46,362 bases of DNA from Actinomycetota bacterium (lineage in GTDB: Bacteria > Actinomycetota > Actinomycetes > Mycobacteriales > Mycobacteriaceae). A model generated the notes under the pieces. It was not told the origin of the DNA. It ran no database searches and saw nothing but the letters and a program-made list of their open reading frames with translations. Shown piece after piece: positions 36,834-44,928 of the stretch. How positions within the stretch are numbered: the first letter of the stretch is position 1; each line of letters opens with the position of its first letter. Both the position numbers and the translations under genes were made by a program. The stretch is taken from assembly GCA_005787665.1 (NCBI GenBank), contig SYAB01000399.1:1-46362 (forward strand), read 5' to 3'.

Positions 36834-38189
36834 CTAACCGGTGGGTTGGGACCGAGGGTACTCCCCGGGAGTCGTCCCGCCGTCGGGCCTCGGGGTGGCC
36901 CGTAGGGCGACGACGAGACCCGCGCCGAGGACCATCACCGCGCCCACCGCCCACATGCCGGCACGGTTGCTGCCGGTGAGGTCGGCCAGTGCCCCGGTCG
37001 CATAGGGGGCGGCGAACCCGCCCAAATTGCCCACCGAGTTGATCAGCCCGATTCCGCCGGCGGCGGCCGCGCCGGTCAGGAAGCGGGAGGGCAGTGCCCA
37101 GAACACCGGCAGGGCGGCGAAGATACCGACCGCGGCGAGGATGACGGGGATCAGCGCCGCGACGGGGTGACGGAGATACAGGGCCGCCGGGATGGCGACG
37201 CCGCCCAGCAGCAGGGGGATCGCCACGTGCCAGACGTGCTCGCGATGGCGGTCGGCGTGCCGGGACCACAGAAACATCGCGACCGCACCGAACGTATAGG
37301 GGATCGCGGTGATCAGTCCGACCTGGACCAGGGAGAGGCGTACTCCGAAGGTCGTGCCGAAGCCGGCGACGATGCTCGGCAGGAAAAAGGCCAGCGCATA
37401 GAGCCCGTAGGCGATGCCGAAGTACACCAGCGCCAGTGCCCAGACCCGCGGACTGGTCAGGGCACGTCGTAACGGGAAGTGGTAGGTGCTGCCGACCTGT
37501 TGCTGCTCGGCCTCGAGAACCCCGATCAGCCAACGTCTCTGGTCGTCGTTCAGCCACTGAGCGTCGGCCGGTCGGTCGGTCAGGTAGAACCAGCAGACCG
37601 CCCCCAGCACCACCGCGGGTAGTCCGACGCAGATCATCATGAACCGCCAGCCGGCCAGCCCGAACGCCCCGTGCCCGGCCTGGATCAGCCACGCCGCCAG
37701 CGGAGTTCCGACCGCCGAGGCAATCGGGATGGCCAGCATGAACACTCCGACGATGCGCGCCCGGTAGCCGGCGGGAAACCACTGGCTCAGATAAAACACG
37801 ACCCCGGGGAACAACCCGGCCTCGGCGCCGCCGAGCAGGAAACGCAGGACCAGCAGCGTGGTGGCATTGGGTGCGAACGCGATCGCGACCGCGACGATCC
37901 CCCACGACACCGCGATACGTGCGAGCCAACGGCGGGCGCCGAAGCGGACCAGGGCAAGATTCGACGGTACCTCCACCAGGACGTAGCCGATGAAGAAGAT
38001 CCCCGACGCCAGGCCGAACATCGTCGCCGTCAACTGCAGGTCGGCGCTGACGCCGGATTTGGCGATGCCGAGGTTGGTGCGGTCGAGGTAGTTCACGAAG
38101 TACAGCGCCATCAACAGCGGCACCAGTCGGATCGTCACCCTCCGCAGGGCATCCTCCCGCAGCGGGTTCTCCTCGGGTACGCGGTTCAT
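36834..38189 (-). CDS. MFS transporter, anion:cation symporter (ACS)-like
   Basis: This 451-residue 12-helix major facilitator protein opens with a short charged segment and LVPLLMALYFVNYLDRTNLGIAKSGVSADL, the ACS-family signature around helix 1. GGAEAGLFPGVVFYLSQWFPAGYRARIVG (helices 4-5) follows. ACS members import organic anions such as aromatic acids, tartrate, galactonate or phthalate; the substrate here is unknown. The start ATG at 38189 follows AAGGA. It lies 33 bp before fadE6 and 88 bp after a TetR gene, all on the same strand. The three may form one operon that takes up and degrades a carboxylate, with TetR as sensor; this is inference. Confidence 0.88.
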   Translation of the reverse strand: MNRVPEENPLREDALRRVTIRLVPLLMALYFVNYLDRTNLGIAKSGVSADLQLTATMFGLASGIFFIGYVLVEVPSNLALVRFGARRWLARIAVSWGIVAVAIAFAPNATTLLVLRFLLGGAEAGLFPGVVFYLSQWFPAGYRARIVGVFMLAIPIASAVGTPLAAWLIQAGHGAFGLAGWRFMMICVGLPAVVLGAVCWFYLTDRPADAQWLNDDQRRWLIGVLEAEQQQVGSTYHFPLRRALTSPRVWALALVYFGIAYGLYALAFFLPSIVAGFGTTFGVRLSLVQVGLITAIPYTFGAVAMFLWSRHADRHREHVWHVAIPLLLGGVAIPAALYLRHPVAALIPVILAAVGIFAALPVFWALPSRFLTGAAAAGGIGLINSVGNLGGFAAPYATGALADLTGSNRAGMWAVGAVMVLGAGLVVALRATPRPDGGTTPGEYPRSQPTG

Positions 38190-38214
38190 CGTCCTTCGCC
38201 GACCGTGAAGCCAC

Positions 38215-38251
38215 TGCGAAACATCGCGGGGAATTCCGCAGCGATTTCACA
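38215..38251. promoter_or_regulatory. Imperfect inverted repeat between the TetR and MFS genes, candidate operator
   Basis: TGCGAAACATCG (38215-38226) is complementary, apart from one mismatch and one deleted base, to CGATTTCACA (38242-38251). An 8-bp perfect palindrome GGAATTCC (38230-38237) lies between them. The repeat sits 26 bp before the MFS start on the minus strand, a typical TetR operator position. A further pair, ATTCCG at 38233 and CGGAAT at 38254, overlaps it. Confidence 0.3.
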
Positions 38252-38277
38252 CTCGGAATGGACGACCCGGAGGGGAA

Positions 38278-38898
38278 TCATGTTCGGAACAGACTGGACT
38301 CGCCGAACGCGTCCACGATCGCGCTGAGGTGGTCGACGAGTTCGCCGGAGGTGAGTGCGACGTCGCCAGCCAACCAGGCGCTGACCGTCTGGGTGACGCC
38401 GCCGACCACGAAATAGGCGAAGGCCTTGGTGCGCTCATCGGCGGGTCGCTTGGTGAGACCTTCCACATGCCTGCCCGCGAGCATCACGAACAGCGCCTCG
38501 GTCTCCTGGCGCTTGCGGATGACCGCGGTGTTGGACACCTGGGCACCGAAGATCAACCGACCGATCCGGGGGTCTGCCTCAATGGTTCCGACGATGTTGG
38601 TGATCCCGGCCCGGGTCTGCCGGTCGGCCGCGGCGGCAGCCACCGCCGCCTGCGTCGTGCCGGCCAGTCGGGCGATCACCCAGTCGAACACCGCCGCGAT
38701 GAACTGGTCCTTGTCCGGGTAGCTCTCGTAGAAGTACCGGGTGGCAAGGCCCGCCTGCTGACAGATGCCTCGGACGGTCAGCTCGGCCGGGTCCAGATTG
38801 CCGCCGAGCAACTCCAGGCCCGCTTCCAGCAGGCGCTCGCGGCGTCGGGCCAGACGGTCGACGGCATCCACGCCGGCGTAGGGACGTGCCTGTGTCAC
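38278..38898 (-). CDS. TetR family transcriptional regulator
   Basis: This 206-residue regulator starts with GTG at 38898 (VTQARPYAGVDAVDRLARRRERLLEAGLELLGG). The helix-turn-helix lies near residues 38-65: LTVRGICQQAGLATRYFYESYPDKDQFIAAVFDW, with the TetR recognition helix at ATRYFYE. The 206-residue length and the neighbourhood (fadE6, MFS, divergent oxygenase) fit H37Rv Rv0273c, a predicted TetR regulator. It is divergent from the MpaB-type oxygenase (80-bp spacer) and upstream of MFS and fadE6, so it could control both directions. Its ligand is unknown. Confidence 0.88.
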   Translation of the reverse strand: MTQARPYAGVDAVDRLARRRERLLEAGLELLGGNLDPAELTVRGICQQAGLATRYFYESYPDKDQFIAAVFDWVIARLAGTTQAAVAAAAADRQTRAGITNIVGTIEADPRIGRLIFGAQVSNTAVIRKRQETEALFVMLAGRHVEGLTKRPADERTKAFAYFVVGGVTQTVSAWLAGDVALTSGELVDHLSAIVDAFGESSLFRT

Positions 38899-38907
38899 CG
38901 CGTCATC

Positions 38908-38936
38908 TTGACAGCGTGGCGGCTCTGGCACAATAT
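38908..38936 (+). promoter_or_regulatory. Candidate sigma-A-type promoter of the oxygenase gene (TTGACA-N17-CAATAT)
   Basis: A perfect TTGACA at 38908-38913, with an optimal 17-bp spacer, precedes CAATAT at 38931-38936. The transcript would begin near 38943 with a 5' leader of about 36 nt that contains GAGGGG, the Shine-Dalgarno for the GTG at 38979. It lies in the divergent spacer with the TetR gene, 10 bp from that gene's start, so repressor binding here is plausible. Confidence 0.45.
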
Positions 38937-38978
38937 CAGGAAACAACCGTTCTCAGATTGATCGGCGAGGGGATCTCC

Positions 38979-39890
38979 GTGAGCGTGCTCGACTCCGCCA
39001 GCGTCGTGGATCGCCCGGTCAGCGCCTCGTCGGGGCCCACGGCCGGTCGCGGGCTGCTGCAACGGCTGACCCGGCCGGGCACCTTCGACGCGGGCATCCC
39101 CGGCATCGCCCTGCTGGCCGGGCCGGCGAACGTCATCATGCAGCTCGCCCGGCCGGGCGTGGGGTACGGCGTCAAGGAGAGCAGGGTGGAGAGCGGCCGC
39201 ATCGATCGGCACCCGATCAAGCGCGCGCGGACCACCTTCACCTACCTCGCCGTCGCGACGCGCGGTACCCCCGAGCAGCAGAAGGCCTACCGCAAGGCGG
39301 TCACCCGGGCGCACGCCCAGGTGGTCTCCACCGAGGACAGTCCGGTGAAGTACAACGCCCTTGACCCGGAACTGCAGCTGTGGGTGGCGGCGTGTCTGTA
39401 CAAGGGCGGGGTGGACGTCCGTCGCGTCTTCATCGGTGAGATGGACGACGAGACGGCCGACCAGCACTACCGCGACAGCATGGCCCTGGGCACCATGCTG
39501 CAGATGCGCCCGGAGATGTGGCCGGCCGACCGGGCAGCCTTCGACAAATACTGGGACGAGCAACTCGACGAGATCCACATCGACGACACCATCCGGGATT
39601 TCCTCTACCCGATCGCAGCTGCCCGAATCGGCGCCTTCCGGATGCCGTGGCCGGTCCAGGACTTCAACGAAGGTGTCGCACTGCTCATCACCACCGGCTT
39701 TCTGCCGCAGCGTTTCCGGGACGAGATGAAGCTGGACTGGGACAGGTCCAAGCAGCGGGAGTTCGACGCCCTGATGACCGCGATCAGGCTCGGCAACGCC
39801 GTGGCGCCGTCCTTCGTGCGCAACTTTCCCTTCAATGTTCTGCTGCACGATGTGAACTGGCGGATGCGCACCGGCCGTCCGCTGGTCTGA
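38979..39890 (+). CDS. Oxygenase MpaB / DUF2236 family protein (Rv0276-like)
   Basis: This 303-residue protein belongs to the ER-bound-oxygenase/MpaB family (DUF2236), related to haem-b latex-clearing oxygenases. It carries HPIKRARTTFTYLAVATRGTPEQQKAYRKAVTRAHAQV (residues about 78-115) and YNALDPELQLWVAACLYKGGVDV near residue 130, the conserved helix pair expected to hold the haem and the invariant His and Arg. The GTG at 38979 follows GAGGGG by about 6 nt; the frame is open to 38886, but that part overlaps the divergent TetR gene. The 303-residue length matches Rv0276 (306 residues). Mycobacterial members have been tied to oxidation of unusual lipids, but the substrate here is unknown. It is convergent with the alpha/beta hydrolase gene, 13 bp apart. 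Confidence 0.82.
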   Translation: MSVLDSASVVDRPVSASSGPTAGRGLLQRLTRPGTFDAGIPGIALLAGPANVIMQLARPGVGYGVKESRVESGRIDRHPIKRARTTFTYLAVATRGTPEQQKAYRKAVTRAHAQVVSTEDSPVKYNALDPELQLWVAACLYKGGVDVRRVFIGEMDDETADQHYRDSMALGTMLQMRPEMWPADRAAFDKYWDEQLDEIHIDDTIRDFLYPIAAARIGAFRMPWPVQDFNEGVALLITTGFLPQRFRDEMKLDWDRSKQREFDALMTAIRLGNAVAPSFVRNFPFNVLLHDVNWRMRTGRPLV

Positions 39891-39903
39891 TGACCGTGCG
39901 CAA

Positions 39904-41091
39904 TCAGCCGAACATGAACGGCCGCAGAAAACGGTTGGTGCGCCTGAGGTATTCGGGCTGACTGACGTGCAGCACGTGGTTTCCCGGGAACCAGTGCAGC
40001 GCGCAGCGATCCCAGTGCTCCCAAAGCGCTTCGGCATGATCCGGTGGGGCGAGCCGGTCACCCAGGCCGGTGATGATCAACCGGCGGCCCCGGGCGACCA
40101 GTGGCCGATAGTTCAGTGGAGAGTGGTAGGCGAAGCTGGCGTAGGCCTCCTCGCGGGTGAGTCCGCCGACCGCCCTGGCCAACTGGACCACCTTGCTCGC
40201 CGGCCACCAGTCGTCGAACGCTGACTGGGGCGTCACCAACGGGACGTTGGGGATCACCGCCTCCAGGCGGTCGTCGGCGGACGCCACCAGCGCTGAGGTG
40301 TATCCGCCCAGCGACAGTCCGGTCAGGGCGATCCGCTCAACCCCGCTGTGCCGCAACCAGTTCAGGATGGTTCGGAAGTCGAAGACCGCCTGGCCCATCG
40401 CCTCGGCGAACCCGCTCATCCCGTTGGCGAAGAAGCCATAACCGCTGAAGGGCGAGAAGTTCTCGGCTCGCCGACCATGGAACGGCAGCGTGTACAGCAG
40501 AACGTCGTAGCCGGATCGGTAGAACCACGGCAACGCGAAGAACACGCCGTTGACGAGGTACGGCGATCCCATGAAGCCGTGGATGACGCACAGCGTGGGG
40601 CGAGGTCCGTCGCCGTGGCGCCAGTGCTGGAACCGCACGATGTTGTTGTGCCTCAGTCGTCCCCATCTGTCGCGCAATGCGGGGTTGATCGGTTCGAAGG
40701 TGCTTCGGAAGGAGACGTTGTGGACGTGGCCGTTGGCGATGTACTCCGCGATCGGGTTCGCCGCACGCGTGGACACGTTGGGCACGTCGGCCGGAGCGGG
40801 AAAGGACCGGACCGGATCCCGGTGGTCGGCCAGGTCGACGTAGAACGCGATGTTGTCCCGCTCGCGGCGGGCCTCCCCGCGACGCAGTGCGGTGGTGATG
40901 ATCGTGGGCGCGACGGCCGCCCCGACGACGGTGGAGATGGCGGTGCGAAGGCCCAGATCGGCGATGGCCGAGGAGTCCACGATGGCCCGTTGCAGCAGCG
41001 TCAGTTCGGAGCGGTCCGGCAGGCCGGATGAATCGGCGTCGGCTCCCGGAACGTCGGGTAGCGGAATGGGAAGCTCGACATCGGATGTCAT
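39904..41091 (-). CDS. Alpha/beta hydrolase family protein (Rv0272c-like position)
   Basis: This 395-residue soluble hydrolase has a 150-residue N-terminal extension (helical, with TLLQRAIVDSSAIADLGLRTAISTVVGAAVAPTIITTALRR) before the hydrolase core. The core starts with TLCVIHGFMGSPYLVNGVFFALPWFYRSGYDVLLYTLPFHGRR, and the nucleophile elbow is GLSLGG (S260). LIITGLGDRLAPPDHAEALWEHW supplies the acid and PGNHVLHVSQPEYLRR a His near the C terminus, so a full Ser-Asp-His triad is likely. There is no signal peptide. Gene order suggests equivalence to Rv0272c (377 residues, uncharacterised). Substrate unknown. It follows the two ESX-like genes at 90 bp on the same strand. Confidence 0.83.
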   Translation of the reverse strand: MTSDVELPIPLPDVPGADADSSGLPDRSELTLLQRAIVDSSAIADLGLRTAISTVVGAAVAPTIITTALRRGEARRERDNIAFYVDLADHRDPVRSFPAPADVPNVSTRAANPIAEYIANGHVHNVSFRSTFEPINPALRDRWGRLRHNNIVRFQHWRHGDGPRPTLCVIHGFMGSPYLVNGVFFALPWFYRSGYDVLLYTLPFHGRRAENFSPFSGYGFFANGMSGFAEAMGQAVFDFRTILNWLRHSGVERIALTGLSLGGYTSALVASADDRLEAVIPNVPLVTPQSAFDDWWPASKVVQLARAVGGLTREEAYASFAYHSPLNYRPLVARGRRLIITGLGDRLAPPDHAEALWEHWDRCALHWFPGNHVLHVSQPEYLRRTNRFLRPFMFG

Positions 41092-41181
41092 CGTCGCGTG
41101 GCCCTCTCCGAAAGGTTGATACCGCGGGCGATGTTAGTGGGGCTAAGCAGCATTGCGCGCGTTTCCGCCGCGACACGGCCC

Positions 41182-42174
41182 TCAGGTGCCGGTCTTGTCG
41201 TCCTCGGTTTCGCGACGGTCGCTCCTGGACACGACGATGCGCCGGGCGGCCGCGGGTGCGCCCTCGATCCTCGTGGCGACCGCCGGTCCCACCCGCGCGG
41301 CCGCGATCCGGCCCTGGACCGGGGCCCCGTTGCGGACCGGCGGAACAGACAACCGCTTGGTGGCGGCGTTGTCATCCTTGCCGGCACCGGCGGTCCCGTT
41401 CATCGCCCCAGGCGGGATCATCGGCATTCCTGTCAGGCCGGGCCCGACGGTGGGGGTCGCGCCGGAGGCGACCGTCGGGCCGATCCGGGCCGACGGTCCC
41501 GCGGCGGGCGAGGTGGCGGGTGAGGGGACCGGTGGCGGCCCCAGCGTGGGCGCCGGCATGGGTGCGGGAGCAGTCGAGGGAACGGTGGAGGCGGTTACGG
41601 GGCCAGTCGCGCTGTCCGTGTCGAAGCCCTCGGTGTCATCCTCCCCGTACGTCCAGCTGTCGGCCGCACGGTCGCCGAGATCATCTGCCGCAGAGTCGAA
41701 ATCATCCACGGGAAGCTCCGCGTCGGCACCGGGATCGGTGAATGCCATGCCCGCGGCCGGCCCGAGCATCCCGCTGGCGGTCTGCACGGCCTGCTGGGCC
41801 GCCTGCAGAAACTGCTGCGGCGCCTGGGTCAGTGGTTGCAGCGCCCCGGACAACATGCCGGTCAGGGCGGCGGCGGCCTGGGGCAACTGCTGGGTGGCGA
41901 TCCCGTTCAACTCCGCTGCCGCCGAACGGTCCTGGGTGCTGAACTTCTCTGCTGCCGCGGCGGCCCTGGTCTCGCGTTGGCCGTGGTCCTCGGCGGTGTC
42001 GGCGGTGTCTGCCGGGTCGTCGGCGTTCGCCGCGGTGAACAGTGCCTGCAGGACCTGCTCGATCGGCGTCGCCCCGGTGGGCAGCGGATCGGAGAGGATG
42101 GCGGGCGGTCGGGGGTTGAGCGTCGTCGCCTGCAGATACTGGTCGGTGTTCGCGTTGAGCCGGTCACCGCTCAT
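41182..42174 (-). CDS. Pro/Ala-rich protein coupled to an ESX-associated-like protein; unknown function
   Basis: This 330-residue protein starts with MSGDRLNANTDQYLQATTLNPRPP at an ATG overlapping the stop of the upstream gene (ATGA). Residues about 80-150 are amphipathic helices rich in Ala/Gln (AAAALTGMLSGALQPLTQAPQQFLQAAQQAVQTASGMLGPAAG), reminiscent of the long helices of ESX/PPE substrates. A Gly/Ala/Pro/Thr-rich low-complexity segment follows (about 165-260), and the C-terminal 60 residues are basic (Arg/Ala-rich). A YxxxD-like motif (YGEDD) lies near residue 170. No catalytic motif is visible. The arrangement resembles ESX-associated proteins of mycobacteria, and the coupling makes it a likely partner of the larger upstream protein. 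Function and secretion are unverified. Confidence 0.65.
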   Translation of the reverse strand: MSGDRLNANTDQYLQATTLNPRPPAILSDPLPTGATPIEQVLQALFTAANADDPADTADTAEDHGQRETRAAAAAEKFSTQDRSAAAELNGIATQQLPQAAAALTGMLSGALQPLTQAPQQFLQAAQQAVQTASGMLGPAAGMAFTDPGADAELPVDDFDSAADDLGDRAADSWTYGEDDTEGFDTDSATGPVTASTVPSTAPAPMPAPTLGPPPVPSPATSPAAGPSARIGPTVASGATPTVGPGLTGMPMIPPGAMNGTAGAGKDDNAATKRLSVPPVRNGAPVQGRIAAARVGPAVATRIEGAPAAARRIVVSRSDRRETEDDKTGT

Positions 42175-44012
42175 CGGCCCACCACTCCTTCGGGCAGCCG
42201 CGCGCGGAACCAGGCAAAGTGGTAGGTGGCCGCCGTCGTTTCGCCGCGGACGCCAGCCGCGATGCTGGCGAGCAGCTGCCAGTTCCCCAGATCCGTCGGT
42301 CCGAGATCGTCCGGATAACCCGCCAGCACGGTCCGCTCCACGGCGGCGAGGTGCTCGTCGAGCAGCGCGATCTCCGAATCCAGGTATCCGCTGCCCGCAG
42401 CTACCGCCCGGGCCAGGGTATGGGCGATTCGGGGCAGACCATCCCGCCACTTCGTTGCCTGACAGAGCTCCCAGCCGAGCTCCTCGACCGGGCTGGTCCG
42501 CAAGGCGTCCGCCGACGTCGGCAGCGTGGGTGCCTCGGCGTCGGGGATCTCCTGACCGGGTTCGTAGGTCGCTGCCGGGGTGGTCCGGCCGATCAGGTCG
42601 GCAAGGTCGCCGGAGCCACCCCGCGGCTGCAGTACCCGGACGCCGAGCGGGATGGCGATACCCGGCGGGATCCATCCGCCGGCGACATCGGTCACCACCA
42701 GGCTCTCGCCACCATCCAGATCGCAGACCGCCCAACGTAACTCGGGTCGCGATCGGGCGAAGACACCCAGGATCGACACCCGGTGATCGCGGCCGTCGCC
42801 GGCCGCGCTGACCGCCGGTTCCCGGGCGTCCCGCGAGGCGACCGGTGCGGGCCGGTGGGCGCGGCGCACGACCGGGGGTTGGCCGAGCACGGTCGCGGGG
42901 TGGCTGGTCGGGACGGGTCCCGGCGCCCCCGCGACGATGGGCGGCGTCGGTGGTGGGGCACTCACGGGTCGCCGTGCGTCGGCGCCGTAGCCGAGCAGCT
43001 GGCCCCCAGAGCGCTCCGCCACAGCGCTGTTCGCCGTTCCGGCGCGCGGGCGGAGTTCGGGGGCCCGCGGGGCTGCTGCGGCCGCGGTGATGACGGAAGG
43101 GATGGCGGGGGAGCGCTCTGGTGGACTGCCTGCCGGATCGGGCACCGCCTGCGCCGGATGGCCGGCCGCGGCCGGGCTTTCCGGGGCCTGGCGCACGGCG
43201 AGGGAAAGTCCTTCGGCGCCGACAGCGGCGCCGGCCCCCAGAGCCTCGGCGGCGACCGAGGCGGGCCAGGTCTGGTGGCGGTCATCGGGTGCCGGTGGCT
43301 GCCGGGTCTCCGCCCGGCTGGGCGGTACGCCGACGCCGGTATCCGGTGTGGCGGAAACCCCGACGGCCCCCGGCGTGGGGGCGGTGCCGGTCTCCGGGTT
43401 CAGCAGTTGGCTGACGTGGTTGGTGATCGTCTGGGTGTCGGGGGTGCTGAAGGCTCCCCGAAGGTCGGCCCCGTTGGCGTGCGCGAAGTGTCGCGCCGAG
43501 ACGTCCGTGCCGGAGGCGTTCAGGACTGACTGAAGGTCGTCGAGCATGTTCGCGCAGTACATCGCAGCCCGGGAGTTGGCATCTCGCTGGGCGGCCGCCA
43601 CGGTATCGGTGATGGCCGCGACTTTCTCCGTCGCGGGCGCGGTCGATTCCACGATCTGCTGGATCGAGGTGTTCCCGGCAATGGCGATGTCGGTGAGGGC
43701 GGCCCGCAGTTCCTCGACGGACCGCCGCGCCGACCGGTAGGCCTGCAGCTTGGTCAGGGCGTTCGCGGCGATCGCGCGCGCCCGGGTTTCGCTGTCCAGA
43801 AAAGCGCGCCGGAGGTCGTCGGCCGTCATGCCCTCCTGCGCCGCGAGCTGACCGTTCCGCAGGGCTTGCAGGGCATTTCCGTAGTCCTCGTAGGCCCCGG
43901 CAAGCCGCGTGCGATTCCCTTCACCGCCGCGCAGGGAGGCGAGGACAGCGGCGCCAGGCCATTGATGCCCCACCAGGATCGCCGACCACCGGCCTGCGGG
44001 CAGATCGCTCAC
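42171..44012 (-). CDS. ESX-associated-like protein with WxG-containing N terminus, Pro/Ala-rich linker and conserved C-terminal domain
   Basis: This 613-residue protein is read from GTG at 44012 (VSDLPAGRW). Residues 1-190 are helical; a WPG tripeptide (18-20) and a run of long helices (RLAGAYEDYGNALQALRNGQLAAQEG; SVEELRAALTDIAIAGNT) recall the four-helix fold of WXG100/PPE-like ESX proteins. Residues about 200-410 are Pro/Ala-rich low complexity. Residues 411-613 are a conserved folded domain (RVSILGVFARSRPELRWAVCDLDGGESLVVTDVAGGWIPPG, then ELGWELCQATKWRDGLPRIAHTLARAV and GYLDSEIALLDEHLAAVERTVL). This region recalls the DUF5632 and DUF5631 domains of mycobacteria (from memory, unverified). 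No ESX core gene (ecc) is near. It overlaps the next gene by 4 bp. Function unknown. Confidence 0.7.
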   Translation of the reverse strand: MSDLPAGRWSAILVGHQWPGAAVLASLRGGEGNRTRLAGAYEDYGNALQALRNGQLAAQEGMTADDLRRAFLDSETRARAIAANALTKLQAYRSARRSVEELRAALTDIAIAGNTSIQQIVESTAPATEKVAAITDTVAAAQRDANSRAAMYCANMLDDLQSVLNASGTDVSARHFAHANGADLRGAFSTPDTQTITNHVSQLLNPETGTAPTPGAVGVSATPDTGVGVPPSRAETRQPPAPDDRHQTWPASVAAEALGAGAAVGAEGLSLAVRQAPESPAAAGHPAQAVPDPAGSPPERSPAIPSVITAAAAAPRAPELRPRAGTANSAVAERSGGQLLGYGADARRPVSAPPPTPPIVAGAPGPVPTSHPATVLGQPPVVRRAHRPAPVASRDAREPAVSAAGDGRDHRVSILGVFARSRPELRWAVCDLDGGESLVVTDVAGGWIPPGIAIPLGVRVLQPRGGSGDLADLIGRTTPAATYEPGQEIPDAEAPTLPTSADALRTSPVEELGWELCQATKWRDGLPRIAHTLARAVAAGSGYLDSEIALLDEHLAAVERTVLAGYPDDLGPTDLGNWQLLASIAAGVRGETTAATYHFAWFRARLPEGVVGR

Positions 44013-44262
44013 CGCTGTGCCGCTTCCGCCGCGCGAGACATGACCCCGGATGCTAGACCGGCATTTGCCGCAACGCCATTCACCGTCTCGCTGGCCGAGG
44101 CGATCTCACGGGAAATGCCAGTTCAATAGCGATCGAGGGATGTTCTCCGCGGACTACTCGGAAGGGTGGATGTCGTAGCCAACCATCCGTTAGCCGACGC
44201 ATATCCGAGCGTGGCCGAACCTTGACTTGACCCTCCGCGAACGGCCCGTGGACGATGAACGG
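44013..44262. other. Divergent intergenic spacer with no gene recognised
   Basis: The 250 bp between the ESX-like gene (minus) and the L,D-transpeptidase gene (plus) form the longest spacer in the window. A TAGCAT (minus strand, 44050-44055) about 40 nt before the GTG at 44012 could be a -10 box, but no matching -35 is seen. A tandem TTGACTTGACC near 44222 lies about 35 nt before the transpeptidase ATG, without a good -10. The short open frames here are not convincing genes. Confidence 0.5.
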
Positions 44263-44928
44263 ATGCGCCGGACCCTGGTATCGCTCAGTGCTGTGCTCGG
44301 TGCGGCGGTCCTCGTCACCCAGGCCATCACCCAGGCACCGCCCGTCGCCGCGCAGCCGCCCTGGTTTCAGGCCAAGGTCGGCAACGCCACCCAGGTTCTG
44401 TCCGTGGTGGGCACCGGAGGCTCGGCCGGCATGATGGACGTCTGGCAACGCGGAGCCACCGGGTGGCAGCCCGTCGGTGCCGGTATCCCGGTCAACCTCG
44501 GCTCGGCCGGACTGGCCCCGGCGGCCCGGGATACCGTCCCGGCCACCCCGATGGGGGTCTACAGCCTGGATTTCGCGTTCGGGACCCAGCCCAGCCCGGG
44601 CGGGGGCCTGACGTACTACCAGACCACCCCGGACTACTGGTGGTCCGCCGATGGACCGACCTACAACACCATGCAGGTCTGCAAGCAGGCCGACTGCCCG
44701 TTCGACACCTCGCCGGCCAGTGGCACCGAGAACCTCTACATCCCGGCCTACGCGCACGCCATCGTCATGGGGGTCAACAAGGAGCGAGTCCCGGGCAACG
44801 GCGGTGCGTTCTTCGTCCACACCAGCAACGGCGCACCGACCGCCGGGTGCGTGGCACTCGACGACGCCACGCTGACGAACATCATCCGCTGGCTTCAGCC
44901 CGGCGCGGTGATCGCCATCGCGCAGTAG
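44263..44928 (+). CDS. Secreted L,D-transpeptidase-like (YkuD fold) protein (Rv0309-like)
   Basis: This 221-residue exported protein has a signal peptide (basic MRR, hydrophobic VSLSAVLGAAVLVTQAIT, cleavage likely after PVAA near residue 30). The catalytic region is FFVHTSNGAPTAGCVALD (183-200), the YkuD H...SxGC motif with H186 and C196. VPATPMGVYSLDFAFG (92-107) and TENLYIPAYAHAIVMGVN are the strands that shape the active site. L,D-transpeptidases make 3-3 cross-links in peptidoglycan, the main type in mycobacteria. However, this short single-domain group (the Rv0309 type) lacks the Ig-like domains of LdtMt1/2, so the true substrate is uncertain. Start: ATG at 44263. It is convergent with an NTF2-like gene; the stop codons are adjacent. 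Confidence 0.86.
   Translation: MRRTLVSLSAVLGAAVLVTQAITQAPPVAAQPPWFQAKVGNATQVLSVVGTGGSAGMMDVWQRGATGWQPVGAGIPVNLGSAGLAPAARDTVPATPMGVYSLDFAFGTQPSPGGGLTYYQTTPDYWWSADGPTYNTMQVCKQADCPFDTSPASGTENLYIPAYAHAIVMGVNKERVPGNGGAFFVHTSNGAPTAGCVALDDATLTNIIRWLQPGAVIAIAQ

Noticed and set aside
35083..38250. 1055-residue minus-strand frame across fadE6 and the MFS gene
   Set aside because: It lies in a different frame from two genes with complete ACAD and MFS signatures, and its translation is Arg/Pro/Gly-rich nonsense.
38281..38291. TGTTCGGAACA palindrome near the end of the TetR gene
   Set aside because: It is an 11-bp palindrome within the last codons of the TetR reading frame, and one such site is expected by chance in a window of this length.
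44222..44232. TTGACTTGACC as a -35 element for the L,D-transpeptidase gene
   Set aside because: No acceptable -10 hexamer is found 16-19 bp downstream, and the start codon would then be too close.
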